Below, piece by piece: positions 1 through 11,878 of a stretch of 64,000 nt of DNA. Position 1 is the stretch's first letter, and every line of letters begins with the position of its first letter. The position numbers and the translations under genes were made by a program. Source of the DNA: CAWDDG01 sp963801065 (GTDB lineage Bacteria > Actinomycetota > Actinomycetes > Jiangellales > Jiangellaceae); the NCBI GenBank assembly GCA_963801065.1, contig CAWDDG010000006.1, positions 186,001 to 250,000 of the forward strand, written 5' to 3'. Below the pieces are notes generated by a model. The model was not told where the DNA came from, made no database searches, and saw only the letters and a list, made by a program, of their open reading frames with translations.

Positions 1-583
1 ATTCCTCGTCTCCGAGGCCGCCGGATGGCACGTGGTGCCGCCGACCGTTCTGCGCGACGGTCCGCTCGGTCCGGGCATGTGTCAACTCTGGATCGACGAG
101 GACGGCACCGAGCTCGTCGACGTCGTCGCCCGCGACGCCGTTCCCGGGGGATGGCTGCGCGTGCTCGACGCTGACAACGGCGCCGGCGAACCGGTCACGC
201 TGGTCCACGCCGACGACCGGCAGCTCCGGCGGATGGCGTTGTTCGACGTCGTGGTGAACAACGCGGACCGGAAGGGCGGGCACGTGCTCGTCGCCGCCGA
301 CGGCACGGTGCTGGGTGTCGACCACGGCGTCTGCTTCCACGTCGAACCGAAGCTGCGGACGGTCCTGTGGGGATGGTCGGGCACGCCGTTGGCCGACGAG
401 GAGCGGGACACGCTGACCGGTCTCGTCGGTGCGCTGCTCGGGGGTCTCGGCAAGCAGCTCGAATCGCTGCTCGCGCCCGCCGAGGTCGCCGCGACGGTGA
501 AGAGGATCGACGCGCTGCTCACCGAAGGCCGGTTTCCAGGCCCTGGCGCGACCCGGATGCCCATCCCTTGGCCGCCGTTCTGA
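1..583 (+). CDS. SCO1664-family kinase-like protein, C-terminal part
   Basis: The reading frame is open from the first base (frame starting at base 2), so the gene begins upstream of the window and only the last 194 codons are seen. The visible part reads AAGWHVVPPTVLRDGPLGPG, then FDVVVNNADRKGGHVL and GVDHGVCFH. These resemble the catalytic and metal-binding loops of the PI3/PI4-kinase-like fold in the actinobacterial SCO1664 family. That family sits next to mshC in Streptomyces, and mshC follows here 26 bp downstream on the same strand, which supports the call. The biochemical role of the family is not established; kinase activity is inferred from the fold only. Confidence 0.75.
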   Translation, partial: FLVSEAAGWHVVPPTVLRDGPLGPGMCQLWIDEDGTELVDVVARDAVPGGWLRVLDADNGAGEPVTLVHADDRQLRRMALFDVVVNNADRKGGHVLVAADGTVLGVDHGVCFHVEPKLRTVLWGWSGTPLADEERDTLTGLVGALLGGLGKQLESLLAPAEVAATVKRIDALLTEGRFPGPGATRMPIPWPPF

Positions 584-597
584 ACGGACCCCCGGGA

Positions 598-603
598 TAG
601 GCT
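598..603 (+). promoter_or_regulatory. -10 hexamer TAGGCT, leaderless mshC start
   Basis: TAGGCT ends six bases before the mshC ATG. This spacing would put the transcription start on the A of the ATG. No Shine-Dalgarno is needed or evident. No convincing -35 box was found. Confidence 0.4.
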
Positions 604-609
604 CCGCCC

Positions 610-1847
610 ATGCACGCCTGGGCCGCCCCGGACCTCCCACGGCTGGCCGGCCAGGGCCCGCCGGTGCGCGTCCACGACACGGCGACAGGTGGCCGGCGCC
701 TCGCGGCGTCGGCGTCGACGGCCCGGATCTACGTGTGCGGCATCACCCCGTACGACGCGACTCACGTCGGGCACGCTGCGACCTACGTCGCGTTCGACGT
801 GTTGAACCGGGCGTGGCGGGACGCCGGACACGAGGTCAGTTATGTGCAGAACGTCACCGATGTGGACGACCCGCTCCTGGAACGGGCCGCGGAGCTCGGC
901 ATGGACTGGATGGCGCTCGCGGAGCAGGAGATCCAGCTCTTCCGCGAGGACATGGCCTGGCTCCGTGTGCTTCCGCCGGGTCGCTTCGCCGGCGCGGTCG
1001 AGTCGATGGCCCTGGTCGCCGGCCTCGTCGAGCGGTTGCGGTCAGTAGGCGCCGCCTACGAGGTCGACAGCGACCTGTACTTCCCGGTGCAGGCCGACCC
1101 CCGCTTCGGCGAGGTGTCGGGGCTGGACCGCGCGACGATGATCGAGCTGTTCGCCGAGCGGGGAGGAGACCCGGACCGGCCGGGCAAGAAGGATCCGCTG
1201 GACTGCCTGCTCTGGCAGCGCGAACGTCCTGGCGAGCCGGCCTGGGACGGGCCGACCGGGCGCGGCCGGCCGGGATGGCACGTCGAATGCGCCGCGATTG
1301 CGCTCGAGCACCTCGGTAACGGCCTTCGACGTCCAGGGCGGCGGCTCGGACCTGGTGTTCCCGCACCACGAGATGTCGGCCTCGGAGGCCCATGTCGCGA
1401 CGGGGAGCTGGCCGTTCGCACGTTCGTACGTCCACGCCGGCATGCTCGGCCTGGACGGCGAGAAGATGTCGAAGTCCATGGGCAACCTCGTGTTCGTCTC
1501 GGGCCTTCGCGCCGACGGCGTGCCGGCCGCGGCGGTGCGGCTTGCGCTGCTGGCGGACCACTACCGCTCCGACAGGGACTGGTCACCGTCCCTGCTTCGG
1601 GCGGCGTCGGAGCGCCTGCAGCGCTGGCGCCGTGCCGTGACGGCCGCCTCCGGTCCGCCGGCCGACGGCGGTGCTGGGGGACGTCCGCGAGCACCTGGCG
1701 GATGACCTGGACACGCCGGCAGCGCTCGCCGCCGTCGACCACTGGGTCGCCGTGGCGCTCTCGACCGGCGGGGGCGAGCCGTCTGGTCCGAGACTCGTCC
1801 GGGATGCGGTCGACGCCCTCCTCGGCATCGACCTCCTCCAACATTGA
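610..1847 (+). pseudogene. mshC: Cysteine:glucosaminyl-inositol ligase MshC, two frameshifts
   Basis: MshC joins cysteine to GlcN-Ins, the third step of mycothiol synthesis. The gene starts with the typical MHAW and HDTATGG, then YVCGITPYDATHVGHAATY (HIGH region), NVTDVDDPLLERA, AERGGDPDRPGKKDPLD and WHVECAAIALEHLG. Near base 1318 one extra base breaks the frame; the next frame continues TAFDVQGGGSDLVFPHHEM and GEKMSKSMGN (KMSKS loop). Near 1667-1670 a second extra base breaks it again, and a third frame carries VREHLADDLDTPAALAAVD to the stop at 1845-1847. Ignoring the two bases gives about 411 residues, the normal family length, with every motif intact. The damage is therefore very recent or is sequence error. 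The uninterrupted first frame runs on past 1847 into unrelated sequence. Confidence 0.85.
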
Positions 1848-1918
1848 TCATGCAACTCCTGCGCGACACGCCGGCGCTCAACCCCCGCTGATCATGCAAC
1901 TCCTGCGCGACACGCCGG
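1845..1918 (+). repeat. 74-bp repeat unit, left copy
   Basis: Two direct copies of a 30-mer (TGATCATGCAAC, then TCCTGCGCGACACGCCGG) start at 1845 and 1889, 44 bp apart. The mshC stop TGA is the first three bases of the first copy. A nearly identical unit lies inverted at 2906-2977, so the two bracket the intervening gene. Related modules recur at 46607-46709 and 56409-56460. Confidence 0.85.
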
Positions 1919-1931
1919 AAGCCGCCCGTAC

Positions 1932-2864
1932 TCACGCCGCATCCGTCCATCCCGCCGCTCGTAGCGACGCCCGCACTGCGGCGGTGAACGCCATCCACCC
2001 GCTCAGGACGTCATCGGAACGCGCAACGTGGAACGTCCATCCGCGTCGCGTGAGCAGTTCGCGCCGCCATTCGTCGTGCACGACGTCGGATTCGCTGCTG
2101 TGGTTCTCTACACCGTCGTACTCGACGGCAATCTTGGCCTTGACGTAGGCCATATCGAGCCGGAACTCGCCAGTCCCGACGGGTACGACGTGCTGCACGT
2201 CGGGCTGCGGGAGCTCGGCGTAGACAACGAGTCGGACCCGGAGTCGGCTCTCCTGCAAGGACTCGGCTCGGCCGTCGGCAAGATCGAGCACACGCTCCAA
2301 CCGCAGCTTGTGTCGGAAACCGCGCAGGCGCGCTAGCCCGGCGATGAGCTCATCGAAGGTGACCACGTCGGCGTGGAGCATTGCGTCAACGCCAGCGACG
2401 CCGTCCATGAGAGACAGCAACCGGCCGAGGTCGAGTGTCGTCCGGCAGGGGGCTGTCGCGAGGACGCCATCGATTTCGACGACCTCGTCATCGGCCAGCT
2501 GCGCCGAGAACCCTACGACGCCGTCGCGTCGGGTCGCGGCCGTGCCCGCGGGGACGAGGAGCTCGGGACGTGGCACCTGGAGGTGCGCACCGAACGGCAG
2601 GACGTCGACCCCGATCAGCCAAGCAGCGGTCCGCCGGCAGGCGACCGCTCGGGGCGGGACGATGCGCTTCAGCGCCGCTGCCCGCAGGCCGACGCTGTCA
2701 GGAACATCGACGGACACGTACGCGCCGCGCACGACGGCGCGGACGTGCCCGTCAGCGAGGAGACGGCGGACCTGCGCGATCGAGAAGCCGGCCGCCGCGG
2801 CGTCAGCGATACTGAATGGGGATGTGATGAGCAGTTCGGCCATCGGCCAAAGGTGCCCGTTCAA
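1932..2864 (-). CDS. AbiEi antitoxin-like / DUF559 protein
   Basis: A 310-residue protein with an N-terminal winged-helix-like segment (FSIADAAAAGFSIAQVRRLL, then GAYVS) of the AbiEi antitoxin type. The C-terminal segment (FRLDMAYVKAKIAVEYDG, ELLTRRGWTFHVARSDD) resembles the DUF559/Vsr-like PD-(D/E)XK endonuclease fold. Such stand-alone proteins are common and variable in actinobacteria. AbiEi proteins are antitoxins of type IV toxin-antitoxin systems, but no AbiEii toxin gene is next to it. An inner ATG at 2843 (MAELL) is an equally good start. The gene is bracketed by inverted 74-bp repeats and interrupts the mshC-PAC2-metH neighbourhood, which suggests an acquired cassette. Function unknown. 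Confidence 0.7.
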   Translation of the reverse strand: MNGHLWPMAELLITSPFSIADAAAAGFSIAQVRRLLADGHVRAVVRGAYVSVDVPDSVGLRAAALKRIVPPRAVACRRTAAWLIGVDVLPFGAHLQVPRPELLVPAGTAATRRDGVVGFSAQLADDEVVEIDGVLATAPCRTTLDLGRLLSLMDGVAGVDAMLHADVVTFDELIAGLARLRGFRHKLRLERVLDLADGRAESLQESRLRVRLVVYAELPQPDVQHVVPVGTGEFRLDMAYVKAKIAVEYDGVENHSSESDVVHDEWRRELLTRRGWTFHVARSDDVLSGWMAFTAAVRASLRAAGWTDAA

Positions 2865-2905
2865 CGCAGGATCTGCTCAAGTTATCCACAGGGTCGCCGA
2901 GCGCC

Positions 2906-2977
2906 CGGCGTGTCGCGCAGGAGTTGCATGATCAGCGGGGTGTGAACGCAGGCGTGTCGCGCAGGAGTTGCATGATC
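2906..2977 (-). repeat. 74-bp repeat unit, right inverted copy
   Basis: Read on the minus strand, this is the same tandem unit as 1845-1918. Copies of the 30-mer end in TTGCATGATCA at 2906-2935 and 2951-2977. The spacer differs slightly (TGCGTTCACACCCCGC against CGCTCAACCCCCGC). It lies between the end of the PAC2 gene and the start of the AbiEi-like gene, both on the minus strand. Confidence 0.85.
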
Positions 2978-2993
2978 GACGCGGTGGTGACGG

Positions 2994-3836
2994 TTACTCG
3001 TCCCGCCGCCGCAGGTAGCGCTCGAACTCGCGGGCGATGTGCTCGCCGGACGCCTCTGGCAGCTCGGTCGTGTCGCGTGCCTCTTCGAGCCTGCGTACGT
3101 ACTCAGCGATCTCGGGATCCTCGGTGGCGAGCTCTTCGACGCCGTGCTGCCAGGCGCGGGCCTCGTCCGGGAGGTCGCCGAGTGGCACCGGCAGGTCGAG
3201 CAGGTCCTCGACTCGTTGCAGCAGGACGAGCGTCGCCTTCGGACATGGGGACTGGGCGACGTAGTGGGGTACCGCGGCCCACAGGGTGGTGGCCGCAACG
3301 CCGCCGCGGGTCGCGGCATCCTGCAGGACCCCGACGATGCCGGTCGGGCCCTCGTACCGAGACCGCTCGAGGCCGAGCGAACGGGCGAGATCGTCGTCGC
3401 TGGTCGACACCGTGACGGGGACCGGACGCGTGTGCGGCACGTCGGCCAGCAGCGCGCCAAGCGTGATGATGCGCTCGACGCCGAGTTCGGCCGCCAGACC
3501 GAGCAGCTCGGCGCAGAAGGCACGCCAGCGGATGTTGGGCTCGATGCCACGGACCAGGACGATGTCGCGGCCTGAACCTGGTGGCCTGGCCAGCGAGATG
3601 CGTGTCGTCGGCCAGTCCAGGCTCCGCACGCCGGACTCGTCGACAGCGACCGTCGGCCGGTTGACCTGGAAGTCGTAGTACTCCTCGGGGTCGAGCTTCG
3701 CGAGCGGAACGGCCTGCCACGACAGCTCGAGGTGCTCGACGGCGGCGGTTGCTGCCTCACCGGCGTCGTTCCAGCCTTCGAATGCAGCGACCAGAACGGG
3801 ATCGTCCAGCTCCGGCACGCCGTCGAGCTCCGCCAC
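2994..3836 (-). CDS. PAC2 family protein
   Basis: 280 residues with the PAC2 family pattern: LVAAFEGWNDAGEAATAAV near the N-terminus, RDIVLVRGIEPNIRWRAF, ITLGALLADVPHTRPVPV in the middle and GPTGIVGVLQDAA. PAC2 proteins resemble proteasome assembly chaperone 2; the bacterial members have no firmly known substrate. The start is GTG with a purine-rich GAGGGAG upstream. The gene is divergent from metH across 124 bp, and a TAGGGT at 3879-3884 (minus) is a candidate -10. A PAC2 gene next to metH also occurs in Mycobacterium. Confidence 0.85.
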   Translation of the reverse strand: MAELDGVPELDDPVLVAAFEGWNDAGEAATAAVEHLELSWQAVPLAKLDPEEYYDFQVNRPTVAVDESGVRSLDWPTTRISLARPPGSGRDIVLVRGIEPNIRWRAFCAELLGLAAELGVERIITLGALLADVPHTRPVPVTVSTSDDDLARSLGLERSRYEGPTGIVGVLQDAATRGGVAATTLWAAVPHYVAQSPCPKATLVLLQRVEDLLDLPVPLGDLPDEARAWQHGVEELATEDPEIAEYVRRLEEARDTTELPEASGEHIAREFERYLRRRDE

Positions 3837-3947
3837 CCACGTCTCCCTCGCCTCGAGGCTCCTGTCGGCCAGCGTACGACCCTACGCAGCCGCACACGCA
3901 CCGTCCCAGCACGCGGACTCCGCGTCCGGCGGTTGGACAGGCCCGAC

Positions 3948-3953
3948 TAGCCT
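3948..3953 (+). promoter_or_regulatory. -10 hexamer TAGCCT, leaderless metH start
   Basis: TAGCCT is followed by seven bases and then the metH GTG, with no Shine-Dalgarno. I looked for a cobalamin riboswitch in the 124-bp gap and saw none. Confidence 0.45.
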
Positions 3954-3960
3954 GAACGTC

Positions 3961-7449
<3,489 letters not shown>

Positions 7450-7474
7450 GCATCAGCGATGGAACACTTGGCGG

Positions 7475-8179
7475 GTGCCACCATCGCTTCCGGCCGCCGT
7501 CCTGTGGGACATGGACGGCACCCTGGTCGACACCGAGCCCGACTGGATCGCCTGTGAGCGCGCCCTGGTGGCTTCGTTCGGCGGCACGTGGACCGACGCC
7601 GACAGCCTCGCCCTGGTCGGCAGCGACCTGCTGACCGCCGGTGCGCTCATCCGGGACAGGGGCAATGTGCCGCTTACGCCGAAGGAGATCGTCGACACGA
7701 TGCTCGACGATATGGTGCGCCGGGTCCGGCGTGCGGTGCCGTGGCAGCCGGGAGCCCGAGAGCTGCTGGCCGACCTTCGGGCTGCCGGCGTGCCGTGCGC
7801 GCTGGTCACGATGTCCTACCGCCGGCTGGTCGACGTGGTCCTGGCCGGCTTACCGGCGGGGACGTTCGACGCGGTCGTGACCGGCGACGAGGTCGTCAAC
7901 GGGAAGCCTCATCCGGAGCCGTACCTCACGGCGGCGGAGCTCCTCGGCGTGGATCCCACTGACTGCGTCGTCATCGAGGATTCATCGACGGGTGCAGCCG
8001 CGGCCGTCGCGGCGGGCTGCCGCGTGCTGGCCGTGCCGCATGTCGTCGGCATCGAGCCGTCCCTGGACGTGACCGTCCTGCCGACGCTGTCTGGGCTCCG
8101 GGCCGTCGACCTGACCGCTGCCGTCCATACCTCGAGACAACTGTTGCCAAATCGCGACGTGCCCATGACGTCCGGGTGA
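7475..8179 (+). CDS. HAD-family phosphatase
   Basis: 234 residues of the beta-phosphoglucomutase/phosphatase-like HAD group. Motif I is LWDMDGTLVDTEPDW with the nucleophile and acid-base aspartates at residues 12 and 14. A cap domain follows. Motif II is in CALVTMSYRR, and motifs III/IV are GKPHPEPYLTAAELLGV and CVVIEDSSTGAAAAVAAG. The substrate cannot be told from sequence. The GTG start was chosen because the HAD motif begins only nine residues later; the open frame extends far upstream antiparallel to metH coding and is not real there. It lies 25 bp after metH and is probably co-transcribed. Confidence 0.85.
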   Translation: MPPSLPAAVLWDMDGTLVDTEPDWIACERALVASFGGTWTDADSLALVGSDLLTAGALIRDRGNVPLTPKEIVDTMLDDMVRRVRRAVPWQPGARELLADLRAAGVPCALVTMSYRRLVDVVLAGLPAGTFDAVVTGDEVVNGKPHPEPYLTAAELLGVDPTDCVVIEDSSTGAAAAVAAGCRVLAVPHVVGIEPSLDVTVLPTLSGLRAVDLTAAVHTSRQLLPNRDVPMTSG

Positions 8180-8215
8180 CCTCAGGACCGCCTGCGCACA
8201 CTACTGTCACAGGAC

Positions 8216-8238
8216 CCGGCCGGGGTGCGCCCGGCCGG
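8216..8238 (+). terminator. GC-rich hairpin after the metH-HAD unit
   Basis: A perfect 9-bp stem (CCGGCCGGG with CCCGGCCGG) and a 5-base loop, 37 bp after the HAD stop and 24 bp before the transporter gene. No T-run follows, as is usual in actinobacterial terminators. It could also be a leader structure of the next operon. Confidence 0.45.
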
Positions 8239-8261
8239 TACTCGAGTGTGTGAGGTGTGAG

Positions 8262-9926
8262 ATGCGAACCACGAGGCTGACCCGCAGGGTCGCCGTGGTC
8301 TCGGCCATCACCGCCGGCGGCCTCGTGCTGGCGGCGTGCGGTGGCGACGACGGTGATGACGGCGGAGGAGGAGGGGGGGATACCGCAGGCGGCTCGCTCG
8401 TCTTCGGTGCGTCGGCGGACCCGGTAATCCTGGACGGCGCGTTGTTCAGTGACGGCGAGTCGGCCCGGCCGGCGTATCAGATTTTCGAGGGCCTGGTACA
8501 GACCGAGGAGGGCGGCACGGAGATCGTGCCCGCCCTCGCCGAGTCTTGGGAGGCCAGCGAGGACGGTCTGGACTGGACGTTCCACCTCCGCGACGGAGTG
8601 ACGTTCCACGACGACACCGAGTTCAATGCCGAGGCCGTCTGCTTCAACTTCGACCGGTGGTACAACTTCGAGGGCGTCATGCAGAGCCCGGCGGTGTCGT
8701 ACTACTGGAATACCGTCTTCGGCGGCTTCGCCGACGGCGCGGCCCCAAGCCTGTACGCCGGCTGTGAGGCCACCGACGATTTGACAGCAGTCATCTCGCT
8801 GACCAGTCCGTCCTCGGCGTTCCTGGCCGCGATGCAGATGCCGTCGTTCCGGATCGCCAGCCCGACTGCGCTCGAGGAGGGCAACGCCGACGCTGTCAGC
8901 GGTACCGAGGAGTCGCCGGCGTTCGAGGGCACGTTCGGCTACGAGAACCCGGCCGGCACGGGGCCGTTCAAGTTCGACTCCTGGGAGCGCGGCAGCCAGC
9001 TGACGTTGGTCCGCTACGACGACTACTGGGGCGAGCCGGCACAGCTCGACGAGCTGATCTTCACCGTGATCCCGGACGGCCCGGCACGCCGTCAGGCGCT
9101 CGAAGCCGGCGACATCGACGGCTACGACCTGGTCGACCCGGCCGACGTCGGCGCACTGGAGGGTGCGGGCTTCCAGATCCTGCGCCGGCCGGCGTTCAAC
9201 GTCGGCTACATCGGCTTCCAGCAGAACGCTGCGCCGTTCGAGAACATCGATATCCGCAAGGCGATCGCCCATGCCATCAACAAGGAGAACCTGATCCAGA
9301 CCAACTACCCGGAAGGCACCGAGATCGCCACCCAGTTCATGCCACCGGAGCTGTTCGGGTGGGCCGATGACGTCACGGTCTACGAGTACGACCCGGACGA
9401 GGCCCGGCGGCTGATCGCCGAGTCCGGCGTGACCGACCTGACGCTTGACTTCTGGTACCCGACCGACGTGTCACGGCCGTACATGCCGGACCCGCAGGCC
9501 AACTGGGAGCTGATCACGGCCGACCTGGAGGCGGTGGGCTTCACCATCGCGCCGCAGACGGCGCCGTGGAACCCCGACTACCTGGACGCAACGTCCACGG
9601 GCGGCACGCCCATGTTCCTGCTGGGTTGGACGGGTGACTTCGGCGACCCGGACAACTTCATCGGGACGTTCTTCCAGGACATCAACCCGCAGTTCGGCAG
9701 CTTCGACAACCCGGAGATCTTCCAGGCGCTCGATGACGCCGAGGCCGAGACCGATCCCGACCGCCGGATCGAGCTCTACCAGGAGGCCAACAGGCTGATC
9801 TCGGAGTTCGTCCCGGGTGTCCCGTACGTCCACAACGAGCCTGCTGTGGCGTTCGTCGAGGGCATCTCCGGGTACGTGCCGGGACCGCTGAACAACGAGA
9901 GCTTCGCCACGGTCACTCTCGGGTGA
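8262..9926 (+). CDS. Peptide ABC transporter substrate-binding lipoprotein
   Basis: A family 5 extracellular solute-binding protein of 554 residues, the receptor of a dipeptide/oligopeptide importer. It has a lipoprotein signal with lipobox LVLAAC and lipidated Cys26, then a Gly/Asp-rich linker. Family patterns include ESWEASEDGLDWTFHLRDGVTFHD, GTGPFKFDSWERGSQLTLVRYDDYW and NIDIRKAIAHAINKENL. ATG 8262 was preferred over an in-frame GTG at 8250 because GAGGTGTGAG lies just upstream. First gene of a five-gene operon with two permeases and two ATPases. The peptide specificity is not readable from sequence. Confidence 0.93.
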   Translation: MRTTRLTRRVAVVSAITAGGLVLAACGGDDGDDGGGGGGDTAGGSLVFGASADPVILDGALFSDGESARPAYQIFEGLVQTEEGGTEIVPALAESWEASEDGLDWTFHLRDGVTFHDDTEFNAEAVCFNFDRWYNFEGVMQSPAVSYYWNTVFGGFADGAAPSLYAGCEATDDLTAVISLTSPSSAFLAAMQMPSFRIASPTALEEGNADAVSGTEESPAFEGTFGYENPAGTGPFKFDSWERGSQLTLVRYDDYWGEPAQLDELIFTVIPDGPARRQALEAGDIDGYDLVDPADVGALEGAGFQILRRPAFNVGYIGFQQNAAPFENIDIRKAIAHAINKENLIQTNYPEGTEIATQFMPPELFGWADDVTVYEYDPDEARRLIAESGVTDLTLDFWYPTDVSRPYMPDPQANWELITADLEAVGFTIAPQTAPWNPDYLDATSTGGTPMFLLGWTGDFGDPDNFIGTFFQDINPQFGSFDNPEIFQALDDAEAETDPDRRIELYQEANRLISEFVPGVPYVHNEPAVAFVEGISGYVPGPLNNESFATVTLG

Positions 9927-9936
9927 CCCAGCACCG

Positions 9937-10941
9937 ATGCTGCGATTCGTCGCCCGGAGGCTGCTGCAGCTCGGCCCGATCCTGTTGGGGCTGTCAGTGC
10001 TGCTGTTCTTCTGGCTCCGCGCTCTTCCGGGAGGGCCCGCCGTGGCCCTCCTGGGAGAACGGGCGACACCGGAGGCCATCGCGCGCATCGAGGAGCTCTA
10101 CGGGCTGGACCAGCCGTGGTACGTGCAGTACGGCAGATTTCTGACCCGGGCGGTCCAGCTCGACTTCGGCAACAGTTCGCGTACCAACCGCCCGGTCGTC
10201 GAGGAGATGCTCCGCACCTTCCCTGCGACGATCGAGCTGACGATCGGGGCGCTGATCTTCGCGATCGGCATCGGAATCCCCTTGGGGTACTTCGCGGCCC
10301 GCCGATACGGCAGCTGGCTGGACAACCTCTCGGTGTCCGGCTCGCTGCTCGGCGTCGCCGTGCCGGTGTTCTTCCTGGCCTACATCCTCAAGTACGTCTT
10401 CGCCGTTCAGCTGGGCTGGCTGCCGACCAGCGGGCGGCAGAGTCCCCGGATAGACGCCGAGCATCCGACCGGCTTCTACATCCTGGACGGGCTGATCACC
10501 GGCAACCCGGCGGCGACGTGGGACGCGATCGTCCACCTGATACTGCCGGCGATCGCGCTCGGGTCCATCTCGCTGGCGATCATCGTCCGCATCACCAGGG
10601 CCAGCGTGCTCGACGTCGTCAACGAGGACTACGTGCGTACTGCCGAAGCCAAGGGCCTGTTGGAGCGGACCATCACCCGCCGCCACATCCTGCGCAACGC
10701 GCTGCTCCCCGTCGCGACCGTGATCGGGCTCACGGCCGGTCTCCTGCTCTCGGGGGCGATCCTCACCGAGACCGTGTTCGCCTGGGATGGCGTCGGGCGG
10801 TTCGTCTACGAGGCCATCCAGAACCGCGACTACGCGGTGCTGCAGGGGTTCATCCTGATGATCGCCTTCATCTATGTCCTGGTGAACCTCGCCGTCGACG
10901 TGTCCTACGGTCTGATCGACCCGAGGGTGAGGGTGCAATGA
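9937..10941 (+). CDS. Peptide ABC transporter permease, DppB/OppB type
   Basis: 334 residues with the DppB layout: an N-terminal membrane segment (LGPILLGLSVLLFFWLRALPGG), an extracytoplasmic loop containing GLDQPWYVQYGRFL, then five further membrane segments. The coupling loop that contacts the ATPase is EAKGLLERTITRRHILRNALLPV. It follows the binding protein by 10 bp and precedes the DppC-type permease by 22 bp. Together they form the membrane pore of the importer. Confidence 0.93.
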   Translation: MLRFVARRLLQLGPILLGLSVLLFFWLRALPGGPAVALLGERATPEAIARIEELYGLDQPWYVQYGRFLTRAVQLDFGNSSRTNRPVVEEMLRTFPATIELTIGALIFAIGIGIPLGYFAARRYGSWLDNLSVSGSLLGVAVPVFFLAYILKYVFAVQLGWLPTSGRQSPRIDAEHPTGFYILDGLITGNPAATWDAIVHLILPAIALGSISLAIIVRITRASVLDVVNEDYVRTAEAKGLLERTITRRHILRNALLPVATVIGLTAGLLLSGAILTETVFAWDGVGRFVYEAIQNRDYAVLQGFILMIAFIYVLVNLAVDVSYGLIDPRVRVQ

Positions 10942-10963
10942 GCCCCGGACGGGAGCGCGAGCG

Positions 10964-11878
10964 ATGAGCTTGGCTCAGGTCGAGGCGACCACCGAGTCGG
11001 CCAAGGTCGGCGAGGAGGGCGGCAGCCTCCGTCGGGACGCGTGGCGGCGGCTGCGGCGCGACCCGGTCGCGCTGGTCGGCTTCGGGCTCATCGCGTTCTT
11101 CGTGCTGGTGGCGATCTTCGCGCCGTGGATCGCCCCGTACGATCCCGCCGCCCGGCCCGGTGCCGGCATCGTCACCCCGACGAACATCCCCGGACCCTCG
11201 GCCGAGTTCTGGTTCGGCCTCGACCAGCGTGGCCACGACGAGTTCAGCCGGGTGGTGTTCGGAGCCCGTCAGTCGCTGCTGGTCGGCGTCGTGGCGCTGA
11301 CCCTGGGCATGATCGGCGGGCTGTTGCTAGGCGTCCTCGCCGGCGCTTTCGGCGGCAAGGTCGACACCGTCATCATGCGCATCGTCGACGTCATGCTGTC
11401 GCTGCCGGGCCTGCTGATGGCGATCGCCATCGCGGCCCTGCTCGGCCGGAACATCTTGTCGGTCATGATCGCGATCGCCGTGATCAACATCCCCATCTTC
11501 GCCCGGCTCCTGCGCGGCCAGATGCTCGCCCAACGCCAGAGCGACTACGTGCTGGCTGCGACGTCGCTCGGCGTCCGGCGGCGCTCGATCGTGCTCGGGC
11601 ACGTGCTGCCCAACTCGCTGTCGCCGGTGATCGTCCAGGCCACGCTGACGCTGGCGACCGCGATCATCGAAGCGGCCGGGCTGTCCTTCCTCGGCCTCGG
11701 CAGCGCGGACCCGCGCGTCCCGGAGTGGGGCCGGATGCTCGCAGAGACGCAGCGCTTCCTCGCCAGCGCGCCACACCTGGCCTTTTTCCCCGGGATGGCC
11801 ATCGTCATCGCCGCTCTCGGCTTCACCCTGCTGGGCGAGCGACTGCGCGAAGCCCTCGACCCGAAATACCGGCGGTGA
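10964..11878 (+). CDS. Peptide ABC transporter permease, DppC/OppC type
   Basis: 304 residues. The cytoplasmic N-terminus carries the OppC_N pattern (WRRLRRDPVALVGFGLIAFF), followed by GLDQRGHDEFSRVVFGARQSL and six predicted membrane segments. The ATPase-coupling loop is YVLAATSLGVRRRSIVLGHVLPNSLSP. The C-terminus EWGRMLAETQRFL and GERLREALDPKYRR is typical. ATG start; its stop overlaps the possible GTG start of the next gene, indicating translational coupling. Confidence 0.93.
   Translation: MSLAQVEATTESAKVGEEGGSLRRDAWRRLRRDPVALVGFGLIAFFVLVAIFAPWIAPYDPAARPGAGIVTPTNIPGPSAEFWFGLDQRGHDEFSRVVFGARQSLLVGVVALTLGMIGGLLLGVLAGAFGGKVDTVIMRIVDVMLSLPGLLMAIAIAALLGRNILSVMIAIAVINIPIFARLLRGQMLAQRQSDYVLAATSLGVRRRSIVLGHVLPNSLSPVIVQATLTLATAIIEAAGLSFLGLGSADPRVPEWGRMLAETQRFLASAPHLAFFPGMAIVIAALGFTLLGERLREALDPKYRR

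Noticed and set aside
1310..1672. Programmed ribosomal frameshifting in mshC
   Set aside because: Neither site shows a slippery heptamer or a downstream structure, and the third frameshift in another gene makes sequence error or mutation more likely.
610..2148. A 512-residue open frame starting at the mshC ATG
   Set aside because: Only the first 236 residues or so match MshC. The rest is an out-of-frame translation caused by the frameshift, running into the convergent gene.
3837..3960. Possible cobalamin riboswitch before metH
   Set aside because: The gap to the divergent gene is only 124 bp, the start looks leaderless, and no B12-box-like sequence was seen.
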